From positions 1 to 43,421 of the forward strand of contig DULK01000021.1 in assembly GCA_012840385.1 (NCBI GenBank): DNA of 43,421 bases, given 5' to 3'. The notes under the pieces were generated by a model, which was not told the DNA's origin, made no database searches, and saw only the letters and a program-made list of their open reading frames with translations. Source of the DNA: Syntrophomonadaceae bacterium (GTDB lineage Bacteria; Bacillota; DSM-12270; Thermacetogeniales; Thermacetogeniaceae). The position numbers and the translations under genes are program-made. Shown one piece after another: positions 1 through 6,162 of this stretch; within the stretch, counting starts at the first letter, position 1; each line of letters starts with the position of its first letter.

Positions 1-657
1 GTCCTGGAATTCGTCTACAAGGATGTATTTAAACTGGTCTTGATACTTGCTGCGGATCCGCGCATCTTCTTTGAGCATTTGGTAGCACCAAAGCAGCATA
101 TCGTCGAAATCCAGCTTGCGCTCCTGCTGCTTTGCCTGCTCGTAAAGGCGATACACTTGCCGGAGTCGCTCTTCCATGAAAGCTGGGGCACCCAGGAGAT
201 CCAGCGGCATCTCTGGCGTGATCAGGTTATTTTTTTGCCAGGAGATGAAGCCCAACATATGTGAGATATCCATGTCCAGGTTTATGTCATCAAGAATTTT
301 CTTGATCGTTCTTTTCTGCCAGCCTTCCTGGGCAGGCTCAAAAGCAGGTTGACTTGACGCCCGCCATTCATCGCGGAGAATCCGGTAGCAGATAGAATGA
401 AAGGTACCTACATTCAAGTCCTCAAGTGCAGCATCACCGATCAGCGGCTGCAATCGCTCCTGCATCTCTCCGGCTGCTTTCCTAGTGAAGGTTACGGCCA
501 GGATGTTCTGCGCCGGGATTCCCCGCTCAACCAGGTTGGCCACCCGGTAGGTGAGAACCCGGGTTTTGCCACTACCGGCGCCGGCCACCACGCAGCAGGG
601 GCCGTCCATATGTTCAACAGCTTCACGCTGTTGGCTATTCAAACTACTCAGATCCAC
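1..657 (-). CDS. UvrD/PcrA-like SF1 DNA helicase, N-terminal part
   Basis: ATP-dependent 3'-5' superfamily 1A helicase. The visible 219 residues hold the N-terminal motifs in order: a Q motif (LNSQQREAV), Walker A (AGAGSGKT), motif Ia (AVTFTRKAAGEM), the VGTFHS block, and motif II (ILVDEFQD) at the window edge. The C-terminal half lies outside the window. The GTG start at 657 follows AGGAGG with a 7-nt spacer, and the gene overlaps the stop of the preceding small gene by 14 bp, so it belongs to the leftward early operon. The role in element replication or repair is inferred from the neighbouring nuclease and putative annealing protein. It is unlikely to be the host's main PcrA because of this context. 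Confidence 0.88.
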   Translation of the reverse strand, partial: MDLSSLNSQQREAVEHMDGPCCVVAGAGSGKTRVLTYRVANLVERGIPAQNILAVTFTRKAAGEMQERLQPLIGDAALEDLNVGTFHSICYRILRDEWRASSQPAFEPAQEGWQKRTIKKILDDINLDMDISHMLGFISWQKNNLITPEMPLDLLGAPAFMEERLRQVYRLYEQAKQQERKLDFDDMLLWCYQMLKEDARIRSKYQDQFKYILVDEFQD

Positions 658-937
658 GGTTACACCTCCTCTTCCAGGGAAACTCCCTCTCGGGATGATA
701 AAATCTTGTTTTTATGCCGTCCCGGCTGATCTCGATATAATCCTCTGTTACATCAGTGATGGTATCCTCTGGTCTCAAACAGGCCGCCAGGCCGGGACGG
801 TTTTCTATTCCCCTGATATTCCAGAATTTCTGCTCCCACAGGAGTTCCGGGGACCACCCTAGACTTATTGCGTCCAGGGCGATCCGCCGGATCTCGGCCT
901 CGACTTCGGGTTTAAGCTGTTTGCTCTGTTTGTTCAT
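644..937 (-). CDS. Small hypothetical protein of the early operon
   Basis: About 97 residues, hydrophilic and mixed-charge, with no membrane segment and no motif I recognise. The middle contains WSPELLWEQKFWN. It overlaps the end of the upstream putative annealing gene and the start of the helicase gene, so it is probably translated as part of the same leftward operon. The start is uncertain. An ATG at 937 has no good ribosome site, whereas a TTG at 952 lies four bases after AGGA and would add five residues. The function is unknown, and a helicase or recombination accessory role is only a guess from position. Confidence 0.6.
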   Translation of the reverse strand: MNKQSKQLKPEVEAEIRRIALDAISLGWSPELLWEQKFWNIRGIENRPGLAACLRPEDTITDVTEDYIEISRDGIKTRFYHPEREFPWKRRCNRGSE

Positions 938-1889
938 TGCGTCGCTTTGCAAGGATTCCTAAAAATTTGTTGGCATCGGCCTGGGTCTTAAGAACGTCCT
1001 TCATGCTTAATACCAGGGTTCCGAAAACCTCAGCTGCGATGTTGTGAGCCTCATTTTCGTCATATCCAAGGTTTTTCACCGAGGCCCAGAAATTAGTCCA
1101 ATTTATCTCATCTGAATTCTTCCCTTTTGGTCGAGGTGTTTCGGTTTGAGCCTGGCCGTTTCCATTCTGATGATTGTTGTTGCCCTTCTTGGCCTCGATG
1201 ACCTTGCTGGCTTCTTCACGGAGGAGTTCGTCGAGGTTGGCCAGATCGTGCCCGATTATTTCAGAAATCTCGGCAAGCATATCTTCTTCGGTGACTCCTT
1301 TGAAAAGCATCCGGATGTAATTCTTCTGCTTGGTGCTGGCCAGTTCGGGAGGCATAAAATCTTCAACATCCTGAGTAAACATCCGTGAAGCGCCGGTCGC
1401 TTTTAGAACACCGTCTACAAAAGCCCGTTTCATCGCCATTTTTACAAGGGTGTTCTGTTCACCAGCTGGATCTGGATTCTCAAACTTTACACCATCATCT
1501 TCTTTGGATTTGCGATAGCGATATTTGGGCTCTTTGCTATTGGCAGCACCAATACCATAGCAGAGAAGAATTCCTGTCTCTCTGTGATAAATAGGCACGC
1601 CGATTGTGTAACTAAATACTCCGTTTTGAAAATCCTCTTGACAGCTGATCATCTCAGGTTTACCCTGCGACAAATGGAATACTTGAGCTAACAGTTCTGC
1701 TCCGGCTTTAAGCAAAGTGGGCTTGTCAGTTCCGGGTACCCGATCGCAATCAACCCCCGGCACTAAAAGTTCTTTAAAAAGCTTGTCGAGCGCAACCCTG
1801 GCTTGCTTTGCCTTGTTTATCTCCGCCTCCATATTTACGGGAAGTATATCCATCACGGTCGGCATAGGAGTTTGCTGTTCAATCGACAT
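912..1889 (-). CDS. Phage recombination-associated protein, possible single-strand annealing protein
   Basis: A 325-residue protein. The N-terminal two thirds carry a pattern I associate with an uncharacterised phage/plasmid family: VPGTDKPTLLKAGAELLAQ near residue 60, then SKEPKYRYR, then KMAMKRAFVDGVLKATGAS followed by FTQD. The C-terminal third has an Asn/Gln-rich linker and a small helical tail. The ATG at 1889 follows AAGGAGGG at 8 nt. An upstream in-frame start at 1961 would overlap the nuclease gene and lacks such a site. The position right after a RecB/Cas4-like nuclease matches exonuclease-annealase pairs such as Red or RecE/RecT. The annealing role is inferred from context, not from a recognised RecT, Erf or Rad52 motif. 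Confidence 0.6.
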   Translation of the reverse strand: MSIEQQTPMPTVMDILPVNMEAEINKAKQARVALDKLFKELLVPGVDCDRVPGTDKPTLLKAGAELLAQVFHLSQGKPEMISCQEDFQNGVFSYTIGVPIYHRETGILLCYGIGAANSKEPKYRYRKSKEDDGVKFENPDPAGEQNTLVKMAMKRAFVDGVLKATGASRMFTQDVEDFMPPELASTKQKNYIRMLFKGVTEEDMLAEISEIIGHDLANLDELLREEASKVIEAKKGNNNHQNGNGQAQTETPRPKGKNSDEINWTNFWASVKNLGYDENEAHNIAAEVFGTLVLSMKDVLKTQADANKFLGILAKRRNEQTEQTA

Positions 1890-1909
1890 CCTTGTTTCCC
1901 TCCTTAAAA

Positions 1910-2665
1910 TTAAAATTCTTTCTGGCAGTGCTGCCAGTATTGACAGTTCTTTTCGCTGCACATAAACGAAGTAGGGTTCGGGTAAAAATTCCCGGCGCTG
2001 ATTGCCCCTGCAACACGCCCGATCAGCCGCAGGAGCCGGTCAATATCCTCCTGAGTTCTGGCCGCCTGAAGTTGTACGTATTTCGGTGTCTTTGTGTTGA
2101 CCAGGTAATCCAACTTAACGCCGGCAGGCTCGCAGCCGTAATTGATTTGATAAGCCAGATAATAGGTGGTAAGCTGTAGGCTCTTGGATGCTTCATCCTC
2201 GGATGGGGTCCGGGCGGCGGTCTTGGTGTCCCGGATATAACCCTCACTATCGATCAGGTCGATGAAACCCAACAGAGAGTAATCAACATTCTCAAATTCA
2301 ACCTCAACCCGAAGCTCCACCGCAGCCGGCATTACCGTCGGAGCTACCTCCTGATGATAGAGGGTTGCCAGGGCAATGGCTTCGTCCTTCGCCTTGCCCG
2401 GATCATCCTCTCCCCAGTCCGTGAGCGGGGCCTGGCGGTCGAATTCGGTAGCGGTGATGTCCCGGATAAAGTCCAGTGGCAGATCCACGCCGCTCTGCAT
2501 CTTCTGTTTGTAATTTTGCTCAATGGCCGAATGGACCACCTTACCCACGGTAAAGCTCTTGTTCGGCGGCGCCGTGATGCCCTTGACATATTTGAGGCAG
2601 TATTGCGCCGGGCACCTAAGATAGGATTGAATCTGTGAAATGCTTATATATGATTTGGGTAACAT
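1910..2665 (-). CDS. PD-(D/E)XK nuclease, RecB/Cas4-like with Fe-S cysteines
   Basis: A 251-residue exonuclease of the RecB/AddB/Cas4 class. It starts with ISISQIQSYLRCP (Cys18), has His45 (VVHSAIE), the metal-binding core Asp136 ... Asp146-x-Lys148 (GFIDLID ... RDTKTA), and the Gln164/Tyr168 motif (QLTTYYLA). The C-terminus contributes Cys236, Cys241 and Cys247, which with Cys18 fit the four-cysteine iron-sulfur fastener of the AddB/Cas4 group. The ATG at 2665 overlaps the upstream stop as TAATG. The gene precedes the putative annealing protein, so the pair may recombine element DNA ends. No CRISPR array or cas gene is nearby, so it should not be called Cas4. Confidence 0.85.
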   Translation of the reverse strand: MLPKSYISISQIQSYLRCPAQYCLKYVKGITAPPNKSFTVGKVVHSAIEQNYKQKMQSGVDLPLDFIRDITATEFDRQAPLTDWGEDDPGKAKDEAIALATLYHQEVAPTVMPAAVELRVEVEFENVDYSLLGFIDLIDSEGYIRDTKTAARTPSEDEASKSLQLTTYYLAYQINYGCEPAGVKLDYLVNTKTPKYVQLQAARTQEDIDRLLRLIGRVAGAISAGNFYPNPTSFMCSEKNCQYWQHCQKEF

Positions 2666-2910
2666 TAGATCTGGAACACCCCCTCGGCGCCAGACTCAAG
2701 CCAGCGCTCGAGACGACTAAAGGCATTAAATACATCTTCCTTGGTTGATTCTAATAATAGATAAGTGGTTTCTCCGTCTTCGCAGTTAAGCTGGTATAAA
2801 TCTTTTTCGCCTTTGCACTTAACAACATAAAATGTATTGACATGCGCAGAATTTAAGATATAGCCATCTGGGAATGAAAATGTAGGTTCATCAATTTTAA
2901 TCCAGCCCAC
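2665..2910 (-). CDS. Small hypothetical protein
   Basis: An 81-residue soluble protein of unknown function. The sequence suggests a small beta-rich fold (FPDGYILNSAHVNTFYVVKC, ETTYLLLES) followed by a helix with two tryptophans in the last 20 residues. GTG at 2910 follows AAGGAGG at 7 nt, a strong site. Its stop overlaps the nuclease start (TAATG), implying translational coupling and a shared operon. I do not recognise a family. Confidence 0.72.
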   Translation of the reverse strand: MGWIKIDEPTFSFPDGYILNSAHVNTFYVVKCKGEKDLYQLNCEDGETTYLLLESTKEDVFNAFSRLERWLESGAEGVFQI

Positions 2911-2927
2911 CTTTAGACCTCCTTATT

Positions 2928-2965
2928 GGCCGCCCCGGGGCACCACCAGCCTGGGCGGGGCGGCC
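2928..2965. other. Strong GC-rich inverted repeat between early genes
   Basis: A perfect 9-bp stem, GGCCGCCCC with GGGGCGGCC, encloses 20 nt. It lies a few bases before the ribosome site of the 81-residue gene on the leftward strand. No U tract follows it in either direction. It may be an attenuator or an RNA processing/stability hairpin, and a simple terminator is less likely. Confidence 0.5.
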
Positions 2966-3023
2966 TTGATTAACTGCTTTCAACCTGTTAAACTTAGTAC
3001 AAGCATTCGGTTTTTCTTTACTG

Positions 3024-3044
3024 GCGGCTTTGGCCGCTCTTTTT
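3024..3044 (+). terminator. Possible rightward intrinsic terminator antisense to the early operon
   Basis: GCGGC-TTTG-GCCGC is followed by TCTTTTT when read rightward. No rightward gene precedes it, so it would only stop antisense transcription. The hairpin lies just beyond the stop of the 61-residue gene and could act as a simple RNA structure on the leftward strand. Confidence 0.35.
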
Positions 3045-3228
3045 ATGCCCAATCGAAATTTTGACAGTCTACAGAATCTCTTACTTCGAAACACCGTTCG
3101 GCGTTTCGGCATTCTTCGCAGGATATAAAATCCGCCAGATCTGCTTCACTCTTTTCCATCAGGTACTGTCCAAAACTCTCGACCTCAGATTCAATTTTTG
3201 TCTGGTTCATCCACGGAACCCATGCCAT
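3043..3228 (-). CDS. Small cysteine-containing hypothetical protein
   Basis: A 61-residue acidic protein with four cysteines in the C-terminal half (SCEECRNAERC ... DC), suggesting metal binding. Two upstream in-frame starts exist (GTG 3237, ATG 3234), but GGAAGGTG lies six bases before the ATG at 3228, so that start is preferred. It is part of the leftward run of tiny early genes. The family is not recognised. A regulatory or host-takeover role is possible but unsupported. Confidence 0.6.
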   Translation of the reverse strand: MAWVPWMNQTKIESEVESFGQYLMEKSEADLADFISCEECRNAERCFEVRDSVDCQNFDWA

Positions 3229-3328
3229 TTTCATCACCTTCCAGTTTTTTATTGCAGGCTAGGCGGGCCGACCAACCGACCCCTGCTATGAAGTTTTTAA
3301 GCGGATATTTCCTCTTGGCACCACCACC

Positions 3329-3466
3329 TTATCTAACTCCCCCATTGATCCGCATCAACTTCATCGTCCTGCTTTTATCCTTGTCATCATCTTTGCAGGC
3401 CAGCGGCAGCATCACGGCAAAGATTAGAATCGCAAGACCGATGAAGAACATGCCCCAATAGTTCAT
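3329..3466 (-). CDS. Small single-pass membrane protein
   Basis: A 45-residue protein with one hydrophobic segment covering residues 4-23, ending in PLACK, then a charged tail (DDDKDKSR). ATG at 3466 follows AGGGGG at a good distance. The cysteine at the end of the hydrophobic segment is in LPLAC context, so a lipoprotein is possible. It sits 11 bp downstream of the 55-residue gene in the early operon. The function is unknown. Confidence 0.55.
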   Translation of the reverse strand: MNYWGMFFIGLAILIFAVMLPLACKDDDKDKSRTMKLMRINGGVR

Positions 3467-3477
3467 TCGCATCCCCC

Positions 3478-3645
3478 TTAAGCCGCATTTCTGGGACCGT
3501 AGTTTCGCACCTGCGCTTTCCGCAATGCATTCTGGATCTCAAATTGGTGAGTCTCGATTCTCCAACCACGCATGGCGCATTTGCGCAATTCCGGCAAAGC
3601 ATAACCTAAAAACCCTCGCACCTTGCCCTTGTATCCGATTTTCAC
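3478..3645 (-). CDS. Small basic hypothetical protein
   Basis: A 55-residue, arginine/lysine-rich protein (MKIGYKGKVRGFLGYALPEL at the N-terminus, reading the GTG as Met). The GTG at 3645 follows AAGGAGG at 8-9 nt and overlaps the stop of the upstream XRE gene as GTGA, a classic coupled junction. That junction is the main evidence that it is real. It may bind nucleic acid given its charge, but no family is recognised. Confidence 0.58.
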   Translation of the reverse strand: MKIGYKGKVRGFLGYALPELRKCAMRGWRIETHQFEIQNALRKAQVRNYGPRNAA

Positions 3646-3899
3646 GCCGCATCCCTCCTTTTCAGCTTGATTTTCAACCTAGTTTCTCTCCCCAAGCTCC
3701 TGCCAATAGTGCATATTTCGGAGCAGTACCATTCGGCCAACGTGCAGCAGTGATAAGCTTCAGTCATTCTCAAAACTGTATCCGGCATGGGAACCGTTTT
3801 GCCTTTCTCATAGCGCCATAGTGTGCGGGGGGAGCAGGGAATCTTGCTCGCTGCCTCTTCGATTGACATCCCTGTCGTCAATCTTGCCAGTCGGTACAT
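3642..3899 (-). CDS. XRE-family helix-turn-helix protein
   Basis: An 85-residue DNA-binding protein. A Cro/CI-type HTH spans roughly residues 3-50: LARLTTGMSIEEAA, then IPCSPRTLWRYEKGKTVP as turn and recognition helix. A Cys-rich tail follows (HCCTLAEWYCSEIC), a tail type I associate with clostridial phage XRE proteins. AAAGGAGG sits three bases before ATG 3905 and nine before ATG 3899, so the latter is preferred. It is probably an early regulator of the element. Its stop overlaps the next gene by 4 bp. Confidence 0.75.
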   Translation of the reverse strand: MYRLARLTTGMSIEEAASKIPCSPRTLWRYEKGKTVPMPDTVLRMTEAYHCCTLAEWYCSEICTIGRSLGRETRLKIKLKRRDAA

Positions 3900-4062
3900 T
3901 GCCATTTGCCTCCTTTCCTTGAAAAAATAGACCTTGAGATTCGGCAGCTTTAATCGCCATCTCAAAAAGATATTTTGCTGCCAGGTCAAATGCGTCATCG
4001 TTTGAAACCATGACCTGGCGGGAGAGCGTATTGCCGTTACGGTCGTGGAGATACTTGATCAT
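3808..4062 (-). CDS. Hypothetical protein overlapping the XRE gene
   Basis: An 84-residue frame. The first 50 or so residues look protein-like (MIKYLHDRNGNTLSRQVMVS, then DDAFDLAAKYLFEMAIKAAE). The last 30 residues overlap the start of the XRE gene in another frame and look less natural. AGGTGGTG precedes ATG 4062. The 92-bp overlap is long for two real phage genes, so the true C-terminus may be shorter through a lost stop or an indel. The function is unknown. Confidence 0.5.
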   Translation of the reverse strand: MIKYLHDRNGNTLSRQVMVSNDDAFDLAAKYLFEMAIKAAESQGLFFQGKEANGNVPTGKIDDRDVNRRGSEQDSLLPPHTMAL

Positions 4063-4101
4063 GGGATCACCACCTTGAAACAAAACACCGGTAGCCGGAG
4101 A

Positions 4102-4317
4102 TCAGTGATCTTCGGTACCGGTTTTATCAATGGGATAAATATCAATTTTAAGCCCTAATGCTGTACAAACCTTTGTAATAGTATCTTCATTCCAACGACG
4201 GCGTCCATTTACTAAATCGGCGCAATATGGATAACTGATGCCGGACATTCGGGCTAAATCCGCAATTTTAAGATTTTTTTGCTGTAAGGTTTTATTTACA
4301 ATTGCGCCAAAATCCAT
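4102..4317 (-). CDS. XRE-family regulator, Cro-like first gene of the leftward operon
   Basis: A 71-residue Cro/CI-type HTH protein. The HTH covers about residues 14-50 with recognition region SGISYPYCADLVNGRRRWNE. The ATG at 4317 lies six bases after AGGTG. It is the first gene transcribed leftward from the switch region. Its recognition helix and the following RRRxNEDxIxKxC segment closely match the divergent repressor at 4531, so both may bind the same operators, as Cro and CI do. An operator lies between the -35 and -10 boxes of its own promoter, which predicts repression at that promoter. Confidence 0.85.
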   Translation of the reverse strand: MDFGAIVNKTLQQKNLKIADLARMSGISYPYCADLVNGRRRWNEDTITKVCTALGLKIDIYPIDKTGTEDH

Positions 4318-4339
4318 TGTTATCACCTGCCCTACTTCT

Positions 4340-4367
4340 ATTTTAGGCTATTTGCCTTAACTATCAA
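4340..4367 (-). promoter_or_regulatory. Leftward early promoter
   Basis: On the minus strand, TTGATA (4362-4367) and TAAAAT (4340-4345) are separated by 16 bp. The spacer is largely filled by the palindromic operator AGGCAAATAGCCT. This is the expected layout for repressor occlusion of RNA polymerase. It drives the Cro-like gene and probably the whole early operon. Confidence 0.7.
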
Positions 4368-4470
4368 TAACTGAATTAGGCTATAAGCCCGCATCTCAGG
4401 CAGTATAAGCCGAATATTTCATAAATCAGGCATATTGCATAAAATTACTTTAATTTTAGGCTTATTGCTA
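4345..4470. promoter_or_regulatory. Array of five operator-like sites in the divergent switch
   Basis: Five related sites start at 4345, 4378, 4398, 4428 and 4458: AGGCTATTTGCCT, AGGCTATAAGCCC, AGGCAGTATAAGCC, AGGCATATTGCAT and AGGCTTATTGCTA. The consensus is AGGC-N5-GCc/t, a short palindrome; the third has a 7-bp spacer. The distances (33, 20, 30, 30 bp) are near multiples of a helical turn, so the sites could face one side of the DNA. They are probably bound by the two flanking XRE proteins. Confidence 0.7.
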
Positions 4471-4472
4471 AT

Positions 4473-4499
4473 TGCATAAAAAAAATAATTTGGTAAACT
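4473..4499 (+). promoter_or_regulatory. Putative rightward lysogeny promoter
   Basis: TTGCAT (4473-4478), then TAAACT (4494-4499) preceded by TG at 4491-4492, an extended -10. The 15-bp spacer is short, so the call is tentative. The last operator ends just upstream at 4470, a position compatible with either activation or partial occlusion. Confidence 0.4.
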
Positions 4500-4530
4500 T
4501 TAATATGCGGATAGCCGAGGAGGGATTTAA

Positions 4531-4878
4531 TTGTCCCGAATTAGAGAATTAAGGAAAAGGTATAATATCAGCGCTGAAGAACTAGCAGAAAAATTAAATA
4601 TATCTGTTCCATATTTGTACGATATTGAAAACAAACGAAGACGATTAAATGAAGATTTAATAAATAAGCTCTGTATGATATTTGAGGTTTCTGCTGATTA
4701 TTTACTTGGTTTAACTGACGAACCACATTCTAATTCTATAGGGAAAGACCAGGATGTTTGGCCTCACAGCGATGAAGATCCACTTAAAGATCTTCCAGAA
4801 GAAGCAAGACAGTCGGTGATGGAATTTATAGAGTACGTAAAGGCAAAATACCGGAACAATAAAAAGAAAGGAGATTAA
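4531..4878 (+). CDS. XRE-family repressor, CI-like
   Basis: A 115-residue repressor. The HTH covers residues 3-60: RELRKRYNISAEELAEKLN, then ISVPYLYDIENKRRRLNED as turn and recognition helix, then SADYLLGLTDEP, typical of clostridial phage repressors. The C-terminal half is acidic then basic and lacks a LexA-type peptidase, so induction may depend on the ImmA-like protease encoded next. The TTG start at 4531 follows GAGGAGGG at 6 nt. It is the first gene of the rightward lysogeny module and faces the Cro-like gene across the operator array. Confidence 0.88.
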   Translation: MSRIRELRKRYNISAEELAEKLNISVPYLYDIENKRRRLNEDLINKLCMIFEVSADYLLGLTDEPHSNSIGKDQDVWPHSDEDPLKDLPEEARQSVMEFIEYVKAKYRNNKKKGD

Positions 4879-4879
4879 A

Positions 4880-5314
4880 TTGCTTCTCAAGCTTCTGAGA
4901 TTCGCAGAGAAGCAAGGAATAATTGTTGATTATTGGGAATTCGCTCCTCCTATACGTGCTGTATACCTCCCTGGAGACCCACCTGTAATTGGCCTGGACA
5001 AGCACCTCACCCGCTCTGAATTACGCACCTACCTTGCCGAAGAAATCAGCCATCACCTTGTCTCGGTCGGTAACGGTATCATTCAACCCCATTACTCCTA
5101 CAGAGAAAAGCTTTATGTTTCGTCATTAGAATATAGAGCAAGAAAACTAGCCGTAAATTGGCTCCTTCCTGACAAAGAGTTTATTCAAGCCATGAAAAAA
5201 GGCTTAGCAATATGGGAATTAGCAGAATTGTTTGATGTAACGGAAGATGCAGTTAAATTCAAAATGAACCTTATAAGATTAAAAACCGCCCTTGAAGGCG
5301 GTTTTGGTGCTTAA
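4880..5314 (+). CDS. ImmA/IrrE-family metallopeptidase
   Basis: A 144-residue M78 (DUF955) zinc peptidase. The active-site region is LAEEISHHL (residues 52-60), the phage variant of the HExxH helix seen in ImmA-like proteins, and a downstream EYRARKLAVNWLLP supplies the family's second conserved block. The TTG start at 4880 follows AAAGGAGA and lies one base after the repressor stop. In ICEBs1 and related systems ImmA cleaves the neighbouring repressor during induction, and the same role here is inferred from gene order. An intrinsic terminator overlaps the last codons. Confidence 0.85.
   Translation: MLLKLLRFAEKQGIIVDYWEFAPPIRAVYLPGDPPVIGLDKHLTRSELRTYLAEEISHHLVSVGNGIIQPHYSYREKLYVSSLEYRARKLAVNWLLPDKEFIQAMKKGLAIWELAELFDVTEDAVKFKMNLIRLKTALEGGFGA
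5282..5305 (+). terminator. Intrinsic terminator overlapping the 3' end of the immA-like gene
   Basis: AAAACCGCC-CTTGAA-GGCGGTTTT forms a 9-bp stem whose arms include the A and T runs. It lies inside the last ten codons of the peptidase gene. It probably ends the repressor-protease transcript and may be bidirectional. Confidence 0.65.
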
Positions 5315-5361
5315 TAGGGGGTTCGACAAATTATGACTAAAAACGACAGGGGGGTGATAAA

Positions 5362-5628
5362 TTGGTTAAACAGAAAATTGCCATCCTACTATGCGTACTA
5401 TTTCTTTTCTCTGCTCTCACCACAGGCTGCCATTCCAAAACTTCTACCTCGCAACCGCTTCAACAGTCGGAATATCAATTTGTTGGGAGCATTCACAGCA
5501 ATAAATATCATTATCCGACATGCGAATGGGCGCAAAAAATAAAACCGGAAAACAGGATCTGGTTTAAAGATAAAGCCGATGCTCGGGCGCAAGGATATGT
5601 CCCTTGCAAAGTTTGTTCGCCACCGTAA
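5362..5628 (+). CDS. Lipoprotein with Ada-like metal-binding domain
   Basis: An 88-residue secreted lipoprotein. The signal peptide is hydrophobic over residues 6-19 and ends in the lipobox LTTGC (Cys23). The mature part has YHYPTCEWAQKI, IWFKDKADARAQGY and VPCKVC, the pattern of the Ada-type zinc-binding fold that also ends some secreted nucleases; here it stands alone. The TTG start at 5362 follows GGGGGTGAT. A lipoprotein between repressor and integrase genes is a candidate lysogenic-conversion or superinfection-exclusion factor, but this is inference from position only. Confidence 0.72.
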   Translation: MVKQKIAILLCVLFLFSALTTGCHSKTSTSQPLQQSEYQFVGSIHSNKYHYPTCEWAQKIKPENRIWFKDKADARAQGYVPCKVCSPP

Positions 5629-5645
5629 AGGAGAGGATATTCGTT

Positions 5646-6122
5646 ATGAAAGCTAAAGACATTCTTGTTGGCAGTGGATACCTATTTGGGGGAGCCGTTT
5701 TTGGAGTCATTCAACTTATTTTATATATCATCGGAGTTATATTGCATTTGTGGACAATTTTCATAGCTTTTGCCTATGGCGGTATTGTCGCAGCAGCGAT
5801 TAGTCTTGTTTTTCCAGTCCTGGCTCAAATCTATTGGGGTCTTAAAGCGTGGTCTTTTACTGGTACTATACTAAACACATACACCTTTAGCTTAATCATT
5901 TACTTAGGGATCTGGATATTGTTAAGCCTCGGAGGCATGGCAATATGCTTTTTTAGTGAGTGCTTACAAAAGAAAAAAAGTAAAAGCATTAGCTTGAGCA
6001 ACATCGACGAATCGACTATTTACGATCTCGAATCGGAATATAATTACAAGCAATTACCAATTGACACTGACCAGCGCCGTCAACAAATCAAGGGAATTTC
6101 TAAGCGATATATTTCTAAATAA
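5646..6122 (+). CDS. Hypothetical membrane protein
   Basis: A 158-residue protein with three or four hydrophobic segments (about residues 8-35, 38-62 and 83-107), then a charged cytoplasmic-type tail with KKKSKS and acidic patches. The ATG at 5646 follows AAAGGAGAGG. It lies between the lipoprotein and recombinase genes and ends 40 bp before the recombinase start. I recognise no family. Superinfection exclusion is a common role for such genes in lysogeny modules but is not shown by sequence. Confidence 0.65.
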   Translation: MKAKDILVGSGYLFGGAVFGVIQLILYIIGVILHLWTIFIAFAYGGIVAAAISLVFPVLAQIYWGLKAWSFTGTILNTYTFSLIIYLGIWILLSLGGMAICFFSECLQKKKSKSISLSNIDESTIYDLESEYNYKQLPIDTDQRRQQIKGISKRYISK

Positions 6123-6162
6123 ATGTGAAATCATTTCAACAAATAGAAAGGAAAGATATTCA

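Noticed and set aside
1910-2665. Possible Cas4 and therefore a CRISPR locus
   Set aside because: The protein fits the broader RecB/AddB/Cas4 class, but there is no repeat array or other cas gene, and its neighbours are phage recombination genes.
2897-3112. 71-codon Arg/Lys-rich leftward frame
   Set aside because: It overlaps two better-supported small genes and a strong hairpin, and lacks a ribosome site.
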